From contig JAJRUY010000151.1 of NCBI GenBank assembly GCA_024277555.1, positions 1-7,121 on the forward strand: 7,121 nucleotides of DNA. The letters run 5' to 3'. Position 1 is the stretch's first letter. The number at the start of each line of letters is the position of its first letter. Positions 1 through 5,031 of this stretch are shown here, piece by piece. Position numbers and translations under genes: made by a program. This DNA comes from Gammaproteobacteria bacterium. Its GTDB lineage: Bacteria > Pseudomonadota > Gammaproteobacteria > Chromatiales > Chromatiaceae. The notes under the pieces were generated by a model. That model searched no databases and was not told the origin of the DNA. It was given only the letters and a program-made list of their open reading frames with translations.

Positions 1-530
1 ATGTAGCCGTGGATATCGTGGAAGTTGATCCTCTCAACCTTCCCGAAGACGTAATGGATCTAAATCCCTACGGCACGGCGCCGACCCTGGTTGATCGTGA
101 GCTGGTGCTGTTCGATTCACGCATTATCCTTGAATATCTGGATGAGCGTTATCCGCACCCTCCATTGCTGCCGGTGGATCCGGTTTCCAGAGCCACCTTC
201 CGCATGTATATCTATCGCGTGGAAAAGGACTGGTATGGCCGTGTGGATACCATACTTGCCGGTGGCAAGGCAGCGGCCAGGGCGCGCAAGGAGCTGGGAG
301 AGAGCCTTACGGCAAGCGCCCCTATTCTGGCAGCCAAGCCCTTCTTCATGAGCGACGAGTTTTCCGTGGTGGACGCGAGCATCGCACCATTGTTGTGGCG
401 GCTGCCGCATTTGGGAATTGAGCTTGAAGGCAGCGCATCCAATACCTTCAACGCCTATGCTGCGCGCCTGTTCAAGCGCGATGCCTTCGCCAAAAGCCTC
501 ACCGAAGCCGAAAGGGAAATGCGCCTCTGA
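1..530 (+). CDS. sspA: Stringent starvation protein A, 5' end cut by window edge
   Basis: Partial gene: the reading frame is open from base 3 and continues beyond the left edge. The GTG at 9 is an internal valine codon, not the start, because the upstream codons (Val-Ala) also fit the family. About 176 residues are visible; E. coli SspA has 212, so roughly 35 are missing. SspA is a GST-fold protein without glutathione transferase activity that binds RNA polymerase and alters transcription during starvation and stress. The visible part holds the end of the thioredoxin-like domain (DLNPYGTAPTLVDREL, then SRIILEYLDERYPHPPLLPV) and the all-helical C-terminal domain. The Pro-His-Pro at bases 153-161 matches the surface pocket needed for E. 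coli SspA function. It ends 9 bases before sspB, and the pair is probably one operon. The identification is firm; the functional detail comes from E. coli. Confidence 0.93.
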   Translation, partial: VAVDIVEVDPLNLPEDVMDLNPYGTAPTLVDRELVLFDSRIILEYLDERYPHPPLLPVDPVSRATFRMYIYRVEKDWYGRVDTILAGGKAAARARKELGESLTASAPILAAKPFFMSDEFSVVDASIAPLLWRLPHLGIELEGSASNTFNAYAARLFKRDAFAKSLTEAEREMRL

Positions 531-539
531 GGTTGTTCC

Positions 540-935
540 ATGTCCATGACTTCCAATCGACCCTATCTGATTCGCGCCATTTGGCAATGGATCAGCGACA
601 ACGGCATGACTCCGCATCTGCTGGTCAACGCAGATGCACAAGGCGTGGAGATTCCGCGCCAGTTCGTCGAAGACGGGCGTATCGTACTCAATGTCAGCGC
701 CAGTGCAGTGCGGAATCTGGAACTGGGGAATGACTATATATCGTTTGGCGCCCGGTTTTCCGGCTCACCCATGAACGTATTGTTGCCGGTAGCTGCAGTG
801 CTGGGCATCTATTCCAAGGAAAATGGCCAGGGCATGCTGTTCCCGGATGAAGAGGAAGGAACGCCGCCGGATGACAATGAACCCGAGGATGCCCCGCCAT
901 CCGGTGGGCGTCCCAGCCTCAAGGTGGTTAAATAA
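540..935 (+). CDS. sspB: Stringent starvation protein B, ClpXP specificity adaptor
   Basis: Complete 131-residue protein. SspB delivers ssrA-tagged stalled-translation products, and other substrates such as the N-terminal part of RseA, to the ClpXP protease in the cytoplasm. Residues 1 to about 105 form the substrate-binding domain (RPYLIRAIWQWISDNGMTPH near the start, then NVSASAVRNLELGN and ISFGARFSG). Residues 103-122 are an acidic, Pro/Gly-rich flexible linker. The last nine residues, GRPSLKVVK, match the ClpX-binding tail of E. coli SspB (RPALRVVK). The ATG at 540 is supported by GAGG at 529-532, which overlaps the sspA stop, so translation is probably coupled. The stop codon at 933-935 is directly followed by the stop of the convergent DUF3301 gene. 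Every expected part is present. Confidence 0.95.
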   Translation: MSMTSNRPYLIRAIWQWISDNGMTPHLLVNADAQGVEIPRQFVEDGRIVLNVSASAVRNLELGNDYISFGARFSGSPMNVLLPVAAVLGIYSKENGQGMLFPDEEEGTPPDDNEPEDAPPSGGRPSLKVVK

Positions 936-1328
936 CTATCGTTTTTTCGGGAAAGGAATGATTTCGGCTGCTTTTGTTTTCGTCTTTTCCGGGGTTTCTT
1001 CTGCCGCAGTGCCTTCATGCTCGATGGTATGCCGACCTTGAATGTGAACCGCTTCCAGCTGGTTTCCCAATAGCAGAACATAACCTGACTGGCGCAAGCT
1101 GCCGTCGATGCTGTAGTCGAACCGGTACATGCGCCGGAAGCGCAAGCCAGCGGAAGTCCAGCGCAGGGCGAAGCGTTGCAGATAGACGCCATCGTCCAGA
1201 AGCTGATACCTTTCCTTTTCGCAAGCGGCGCGGCTGATGCCGACGGCCAGCTCACGGGCGCGGGCGGCTTCCAGCCAGAACATGACGATCAATCCCAGAA
1301 TAACAATAGCTGCCAGGGAGGAAGCCAC
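936..1328 (-). CDS. DUF3301 family membrane-anchored protein
   Basis: A 130-residue protein of unknown function that I recognise as DUF3301, a family of small gammaproteobacterial proteins. It starts with GTG at 1328; GGAG lies about 11 bases upstream. Residues 4-20 form one hydrophobic helix, followed by the hallmark WLEAARARELA (residues 18-28), suggesting an N-terminal anchor with the remainder in the cytoplasm. Further family-like segments are CEKERYQLLDDGVYLQR (36-52) and RFRRMYRFDYSIDG (63-76). From about residue 102 the chain becomes a charged, probably disordered tail (Glu/Thr/Lys-rich) ending in IIPFPKKR. The stop abuts the sspB stop on the opposite strand. A start further inside is possible, but it would shorten the anchor helix. 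Family membership is fairly sure; no biochemical role is known to me. Confidence 0.82.
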   Translation of the reverse strand: MASSLAAIVILGLIVMFWLEAARARELAVGISRAACEKERYQLLDDGVYLQRFALRWTSAGLRFRRMYRFDYSIDGSLRQSGYVLLLGNQLEAVHIQGRHTIEHEGTAAEETPEKTKTKAAEIIPFPKKR

Positions 1329-1371
1329 AGAATGAATTGCTCCGTAGTGGAAGAAAGAGGGTTGCGGGTTT

Positions 1372-1430
1372 GTACGGATGAGTTTATCAGACTTGCGTCA
1401 TCCGCTTGCGAAAAACCACCCGATCCGTAC
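1372..1430. promoter_or_regulatory. Nested inverted repeats in divergent spacer, possible operator
   Basis: This lies in the 172-base spacer between the DUF3301 gene (leftward) and the small membrane protein gene (rightward). GTACGGAT (1372-1379) is perfectly inverted as ATCCGTAC (1423-1430). CGGATGA (1375-1381) is perfectly inverted as TCATCCG (1398-1404). TTGCG occurs four times at 1362, 1393, 1406 and 1433, two of them within CTTGCG repeats 13 bases apart. I see no convincing -35/-10 pair on either strand. A regulator-binding region is an inference from this repetition alone. Confidence 0.35.
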
Positions 1431-1485
1431 CATTGCGAATCGCTGTTACTTTCGACAGGGTGCAGTTTTTTTATCGACAACAGAT

Positions 1486-1498
1486 ACAGGAAACCTGT
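1486..1498 (+). promoter_or_regulatory. Hairpin covering the ribosome binding site of the 1501 gene
   Basis: ACAGG-AAA-CCTGT is a perfect 5-base-pair stem with a 3-base loop, ending two bases before the ATG at 1501. The likely Shine-Dalgarno AGGAA (1488-1492) lies in the left arm and loop. Folding could therefore limit translation of the small membrane protein. Alternatively, it could be a small DNA operator or chance. The stem is short, so its strength in the cell is uncertain. Confidence 0.4.
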
Positions 1499-1500
1499 TC

Positions 1501-1749
1501 ATGAAATGGATCGACGAAATACCCATGGGATTTCTGGTGCTGGCCTCGGCATTTTTTGGTCTGATGCCATTTACTCCGGAACCCCATGCCTGGGAGAAAA
1601 TCAAGATGCTGATGGCGGGGGATCTGGTCAAGCCTCTGGATATATTTGATCTGGTGATGCATGGAACGCCTGTGCTGTTGCTGGGAATTAAGATCTGGCG
1701 TGAGCGCCAGCGCCAGCGTGATGGTGATCTTCCGCCGGGCCAGTTTTGA
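1501..1749 (+). CDS. Small membrane protein of the family often labelled 'RND transporter'
   Basis: An 82-residue protein with two predicted hydrophobic stretches: residues 10-22 (FLVLASAFFGLMPF) and about 49-64 (LVMHGTPVLLLGIKIW). The pattern KWIDEIP.G followed by PEPHAWEKIKMLMAGDLVKPLDIFDLVMHG matches short proteins that databases commonly name 'RND transporter'. At this size it cannot be an RND pump, so the label is misleading and the real function is unknown. I chose ATG 1501, with AGGAA at 1488-1492, over the in-frame ATG at 1378, because the extra 41 residues are not hydrophobic, do not resemble the family and run through the repeat-rich spacer. The C terminus is basic, then polar (RERQRQRDGDLPPGQF), and is partly encoded by CGCCAG repeats. 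The gene stops 7 bases before the end of the convergent fetB. Confidence 0.72.
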   Translation: MKWIDEIPMGFLVLASAFFGLMPFTPEPHAWEKIKMLMAGDLVKPLDIFDLVMHGTPVLLLGIKIWRERQRQRDGDLPPGQF

Positions 1750-1756
1750 TCCGCCA

Positions 1757-2560
1757 TCATTTGCGGCTTGCTGACAGCCGATCCAGCCTTAGCCGCTGAC
1801 GTTCATCGAACAGGCGTCTGCTGCCTGCCCACACCGCCGTCAGGCTGCCCAGTCCGGATCCGGCCGCAATCATGAACAGAATCATCAGCTGGTATTTGGC
1901 GGCCTCCATGGGGGGGCTGCCGCCAAGGATCTGGCCGGTCATCATCCCGGGCAGGCTGACCACACCAGCTGTGGTCATGGCATTGATGATGGGAATCATT
2001 CCGGAACGCAGGGCATCGCGGCGGATATTCGAGATAGCCTGTTTCCATTCATGGCCCAGCATCAGCCTCGCCTCGATGCGCTGGCGCTGCTCCCAAGTGC
2101 TGCGGGTAAGGCTGTCCAGGGCAATGGCGATGCCGGACATGGTGTTTCCCAGCAGCATTCCGAGCAGAGGGATCAGATACTGGGGTTGATACCAGGGTTC
2201 GACCTGTATCACCACGGTCAATGCCAGCAGGGTGATCAGGAAAGAAGACAGAAACATGGACAGGGTTCCCAGCCCATAGCCCCAACTGCCGCGGAAGCGG
2301 CGTTGCTGGCGGGCCATTACTTCGTACCCCGCCACGGCAAGCATCACCAGGGTCATCAGGGCGATCAGCCACAGGTTGGTCTGGGCAAACAGGGTTTTAA
2401 GGATCATGCCCAGAATCAGCAATTGCACGGTGCTGCGGGCAGCGGCAATGAGCAGTTGACGACCGATACCCAGATGCAATGCCCAGGATAGTCCCGCCAG
2501 CAGACACACCAGGGTAGCGGCAATGCCCAGATCCCAGGCGGAGAGGCGTATCAGCTCCAT
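1757..2560 (-). CDS. fetB: FetB-type ABC exporter permease (UPF0014/YbbM family)
   Basis: A 267-residue inner-membrane permease with about seven hydrophobic segments (approximately residues 9-30, 36-57, 63-83, 98-120, 126-148, 188-208, 222-245). Family hallmarks are RSTVQLLILGMIL (42-54), PLLGMLLGNTMSG (131-143), and the stretch 183-215 with ALRSGMIPIINAMTTAG followed by SLPGMMTGQILGG. The cytoplasmic region around EARLMLGHEWKQA (163-175) is the probable coupling segment to the ATPase. E. coli FetB (259 residues) pairs with FetA and has been linked to iron export and resistance to oxidative stress; the true substrate in this organism is unknown. Its ATG lies inside the end of fetA (10-base overlap), so the two are translationally coupled. 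It is the last gene of the leftward cluster, and I see no clear intrinsic terminator after it. Confidence 0.9.
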   Translation of the reverse strand: MELIRLSAWDLGIAATLVCLLAGLSWALHLGIGRQLLIAAARSTVQLLILGMILKTLFAQTNLWLIALMTLVMLAVAGYEVMARQQRRFRGSWGYGLGTLSMFLSSFLITLLALTVVIQVEPWYQPQYLIPLLGMLLGNTMSGIAIALDSLTRSTWEQRQRIEARLMLGHEWKQAISNIRRDALRSGMIPIINAMTTAGVVSLPGMMTGQILGGSPPMEAAKYQLMILFMIAAGSGLGSLTAVWAGSRRLFDERQRLRLDRLSASRK

Positions 2561-3174
2561 GTTTCCCTGTCCTCCATGGCGAATCTGCCTTGAACCATGA
2601 CCGCCCGATCTGCGGCAACCCGCGCCAACTGGGCGGGGTCATGGCTGACCCAGATTGCCCCGGCCTGGTTCTGTTGCAGATAGTCATGAATGATTTTTTC
2701 CATGACCTTGGTGCTGGCGTTGTCCAGATTGGCCGTAGGCTCATCCAGGAGCAACACCCGTGGCTGGTTGACCAGCATGCGCACCAGCGCCAGGCGTTGT
2801 TTCTCGCCACTGGACAGGCGTCCGGTCTGCCAGCTCAATGCATCGCCAGGAAAGCCAAGGGCAGACAGCAATTCTGCAGGCCAGTGCCGGGCGTGTTCGC
2901 CGACGCTGTCCCCCCACCACTGGCTTTCCGCAGGCAGCAACCCTACCTTGCGCCGCCACTGGGAACCGGTGAAACGGCTGCGGGGGATGTTCTCCAGCAG
3001 CACTTCTCCGGTATTGACATCCAGATCGGCAATGGCGCGCAGCAACAAGGTTTTTCCCGAGCCGGATTGGCCGTACAGGCCCAGGCAGTTGCCTGAGAAC
3101 AGGCGCAGGTTTGTTGGCCGGATGAAGTCTGTCGCCAGTGCCAGCGTCTCCAGTATCGGTGGTTTGTGATGCAT
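2551..3174 (-). CDS. fetA: FetA-type ABC transporter ATP-binding subunit (YbbL-like)
   Basis: A 207-residue ATPase that should drive the FetB permease as a two-subunit homodimer on the inner membrane. Visible motifs in order: Walker A GQSGSGKT (35-42), signature LSSGEKQR (120-127, instead of LSGGQ), Walker B VLLLDEP (140-146), D-loop NLDN (149-152), and switch His178 in WVSHD. The Q-loop is unusual: where a glutamine is expected, the sequence reads LLPAESQWWGDSVGEH (79-94). The length suits this compact family, since E. coli FetA is about 225 residues. The ATG at 3174 is 23 bases after the trmB stop and has only a weak GGA ahead of it, so it may rely on read-on translation. Identification rests on the ATPase motifs plus the adjacent FetB; the substrate cannot be read from the sequence. 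Confidence 0.87.
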   Translation of the reverse strand: MHHKPPILETLALATDFIRPTNLRLFSGNCLGLYGQSGSGKTLLLRAIADLDVNTGEVLLENIPRSRFTGSQWRRKVGLLPAESQWWGDSVGEHARHWPAELLSALGFPGDALSWQTGRLSSGEKQRLALVRMLVNQPRVLLLDEPTANLDNASTKVMEKIIHDYLQQNQAGAIWVSHDPAQLARVAADRAVMVQGRFAMEDRETWS

Positions 3175-3197
3175 GAACGATGTCCGGTCTGACGGGT

Positions 3198-3899
3198 TCA
3201 GGCCGATGTCCGCTCAAACATCAGGTCCCATACCCCGTGCCCCAGACGTTTTCCCCGGCGCTCGAACTTGGTGATGGGACGGGTTTCCGGCTGTGGCATG
3301 TATGTGCCGGTGCCGGCCAGATTCTTGAACAGATCCGGATGATCCGAGAAGTGGCGCATGATATGCCGGGCATAGTCCTCCCAGTCTGTGGCTGCGTGGA
3401 ATATGCCTGCGGGTTGCAGCAGCCTTGCCAGCAGCTCCACGAAATGAGGTTGAACGATGCGCCGCTTGTGGTGCTTCTTCTTGTGCCATGGATCAGGGAA
3501 AAACAGCTGCACACCCTGCAACGATGCCGGTGGGATAACCTGTTGCAGTATTTCCATGGCATCAGTGCTCATGATGCGCACATTGCCGATATCCTCTTCC
3601 GCTAGTTTCAGCAACAGATGTCCCACACCCGGCGTATGCACCTCGATACCCAGAAAATTGCGCTGTGGAAAGGTCTTCGCCATGACGGCCAGAGATTCCC
3701 CATCGCCAAAGCCGATTTCCAGCCACACCGGGTTTTCATTGCCGAACAGTTGCGGAAAATCCAGAGTCTGTGCGGGAACAAAATCCACGCCGTAAATCGG
3801 CCAGTGTTGCTTGAATGCCTTTTCCTGTCCTGGCGTCATGCGTCCGGTGCGCAGTACGAAACTGCGGATCGGGCGATGCCTGGGCCTGGTTTCGTGCAC
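3198..3899 (-). CDS. trmB: tRNA (guanine-46-N7)-methyltransferase
   Basis: A 233-residue enzyme that transfers a methyl group from S-adenosylmethionine to N7 of G46 in the tRNA variable loop; the E. coli protein has 239 residues. Seen in order: IRSFVLRTGRMTPGQEKA (11-28), a conserved N-terminal segment; the SAM-binding loop EIGFGDGE (61-68); GIEVHTPGVG (84-93); the signature FPDPWHKKKHHKRR (134-147), rich in basic residues for tRNA contact; ATDWEDYA (170-177); and the C-terminal TKFERRGKRLGHGVWDL (210-226). The start is GTG at 3899. An in-frame TAG (the thiG stop) lies immediately upstream, so no longer start is possible. AAGGA about 12 bases upstream, inside thiG, is the likely ribosome binding site. 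The gene order thiG-trmB is common in gammaproteobacteria. Confidence 0.95.
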   Translation of the reverse strand: MHETRPRHRPIRSFVLRTGRMTPGQEKAFKQHWPIYGVDFVPAQTLDFPQLFGNENPVWLEIGFGDGESLAVMAKTFPQRNFLGIEVHTPGVGHLLLKLAEEDIGNVRIMSTDAMEILQQVIPPASLQGVQLFFPDPWHKKKHHKRRIVQPHFVELLARLLQPAGIFHAATDWEDYARHIMRHFSDHPDLFKNLAGTGTYMPQPETRPITKFERRGKRLGHGVWDLMFERTSA

Positions 3900-4688
3900 C
3901 TAGAAAAACAGTCCTTCCACGGGGGAGGAAGCGGAAGCGAAGCGCTTTGCCGGCATGCGCCCGGCCAAATAGGCTTCGCGACCCGCCTGTATGGCTTTTT
4001 TCATGGCAGAAGCCATAAGCACGGGGTTCTGGGCTGCGGCGATGGCAGTATTCATCAATACCCCATCGCAGCCCAGCTCCATGGCTACTGCGGCATCGGA
4101 AGCTGTACCCACGCCGGCATCCACCAGGATGGGCACTTTGGCATTTTCCACGATGGTGCGGATGTTCAGCGGGTTGCGCACGCCAAGGCCGGAGCCAATG
4201 GGGGCGGCCAGGGGCATGACTGCGACACAGCCCATGTCTTCAAGCTCGCGGGCGACAATGGGGTCGTCGTTGGTATAGACCATGATGTCGAAACCGTCCT
4301 TAATCAGTTCCTCGGCTGCTTTGAGCGTGGCTATGACATCGGGAAACAGGGTTTTTTCATCGCCAAGGACTTCCAGCTTGACCAGGTTGTGACCGTCCAG
4401 TAATTCCCTGGCCAGGCGGCAGGTGCGTACAGCGGTTTTCTGGTCATAGCAACCGGCCGTATTGGGCAGGATGGTGAATTTGTCCGGTGGCAGCACGTCC
4501 AGAATATTTGGTTCATCGGCATTTTGTCCGATATTGGTGCGGCGTACCGCGATGGTAATGATTTGTGCTCCGGATGCATCGATGGCGGCGCGGGTTTGTT
4601 CCATATCCAGATATTTTCCGGTTCCCACCAGCAAGCGGGATGAAAACTCGCGCCCGGCGATGAGGAAGGTATCTTTGGTTTCTGACAT
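3900..4688 (-). CDS. thiG: Thiazole synthase
   Basis: A 262-residue TIM-barrel enzyme that makes the thiazole phosphate half of thiamine from deoxyxylulose 5-phosphate, dehydroglycine and sulfur carried on ThiS. Family features: FSSRLLVGTGKY (15-26), TIAVRRTNIG (45-54), LPNTAGCYD (74-82), LVKLEVLGD (102-110) with Lys104 as the expected Schiff-base lysine, PIGSGLGVRNP (163-173), and the phosphate-binding DAGVGTASDAA (190-200) with GVLMNTAIA (209-217). The ATG at 4688 is preceded by GGAG about 10 bases upstream. It follows thiS by 59 bases, and its TAG stop is immediately followed by the GTG of trmB in the same frame. The 59-base gap contains a TAGAAT that resembles a -10 box, but no matching -35. 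The complete length and intact catalytic lysine suggest an active enzyme. Confidence 0.96.
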   Translation of the reverse strand: MSETKDTFLIAGREFSSRLLVGTGKYLDMEQTRAAIDASGAQIITIAVRRTNIGQNADEPNILDVLPPDKFTILPNTAGCYDQKTAVRTCRLARELLDGHNLVKLEVLGDEKTLFPDVIATLKAAEELIKDGFDIMVYTNDDPIVARELEDMGCVAVMPLAAPIGSGLGVRNPLNIRTIVENAKVPILVDAGVGTASDAAVAMELGCDGVLMNTAIAAAQNPVLMASAMKKAIQAGREAYLAGRMPAKRFASASSPVEGLFF

Positions 4689-4747
4689 TGATTGACTACT
4701 CCAGGAAAACGTATGCGGGGATTCTAACCTGAAATGCGCTGCAAGGC

Positions 4748-4948
4748 TCAGCCGCCGCCGATGGCCTGCACGATTTCCACGGTGTCGCCTTCCTGCAGCT
4801 TGTAAGCTGCATGCTGGCTGCGTGGAATCAGCTCTTCATTGACCTCCACAGCATAACGTGTTCCCTGGACGGCCATGTTTTCGATCAAGATGCCCAGTGT
4901 TAATTCGTCTGCGACGCTGGTTCTCTTGCCATTTACCAGAATTTTCAT
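4748..4948 (-). CDS. thiS: Sulfur carrier protein ThiS
   Basis: A 66-residue ubiquitin-fold sulfur carrier. Its C-terminal Gly-Gly is adenylated by ThiF and converted to a thiocarboxylate, which gives sulfur to ThiG. The start (MKILVNGKRTSV), the middle (RYAVEVNEELIPRSQ, residues 31-45), LQEGDTVEIVQAI (51-63) and the final GGG (64-66) all fit the family, which normally ends in GG. ThiF is not in this window. No good Shine-Dalgarno is visible before the ATG at 4948 (the bases before it read CCTATTCATTC), so the messenger may have a short leader or initiate in another way. It is the first gene of the leftward cluster and diverges from the acyl-CoA synthetase gene, with 83 bases between starts. 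Confidence 0.95.
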   Translation of the reverse strand: MKILVNGKRTSVADELTLGILIENMAVQGTRYAVEVNEELIPRSQHAAYKLQEGDTVEIVQAIGGG

Positions 4949-5031
4949 GAATGAATAGGATATGGGTTATAACTAGCTCGATTTTACACTAAAATCAGAA
5001 GTTCACATCGCTTTTGGGGGGAAGCTGCTGC
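4949..5031. promoter_or_regulatory. Divergent thiS / acyl-CoA synthetase promoter region with palindrome
   Basis: This is an AT-rich 83-base spacer in an otherwise GC-richer window. GATTTTA-CAC-TAAAATC (4980-4996) is a perfect 17-bp palindrome (7-bp arms), and GTTATAAC (4966-4973) is a second, 8-bp palindrome. Rightward, TAAAAT (4990-4995) could be a -10 with a weak -35 TTATAA (4967-4972) at 17 bases. Leftward, TAAAAT (4986-4981) or TATAAC (4971-4966) could be a -10, with no good -35. The palindrome would overlap both candidate promoters. Binding of a regulator is inferred. Confidence 0.5.
5018..5024 (+). promoter_or_regulatory. Ribosome binding site fixing the start at 5032
   Basis: The purine-rich GGGGAAG lies 7 bases before the ATG at 5032. 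This favours that ATG over the in-frame TTG at 5014, which overlaps the left side of this same stretch and would have no site of its own. Confidence 0.7.

Noticed and set aside
1451..1472. CTGT...ACAG plus T7 run as an intrinsic terminator
   Set aside because: The stem has only four pairs and is separated from the T-run by six bases; it also lies upstream of a gene rather than after one.
1378..1500. Longer form of the small membrane protein starting at ATG 1378
   Set aside because: The extra 41 residues are polar, unlike the family, lack a ribosome binding site and cover the repeat-rich regulatory spacer.
1695..1710. Strong hairpin CTGGCG-TGAG-CGCCAG near the end of the small membrane protein gene as a terminator
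   Set aside because: It lies inside the coding region and is not followed by a T-run in either direction; it follows from the repeated Glu/Gln/Arg codons and the CGCCAG repeat.
1741..1780. Bidirectional terminator between the small membrane protein gene and fetB
   Set aside because: Only a 4-bp CCGC/GCGG stem is visible and no T-tract follows on either strand.
3618..4403. 261-residue open frame on the plus strand
   Set aside because: It runs opposite to trmB and thiG, both complete and motif-rich, and the translated sequence resembles no family.
4949..5031. TPP riboswitch expected ahead of thiamine genes
   Set aside because: Only 83 bases separate the thiS and acyl-CoA synthetase starts, less than a TPP aptamer needs, and I see no conserved CTGAGA-type core in either direction.
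5014..5031. Upstream TTG start for the acyl-CoA synthetase
   Set aside because: It overlaps the purine-rich ribosome binding site of the ATG at 5032, has no site of its own, and would add six atypical residues (Cys-Cys-containing).
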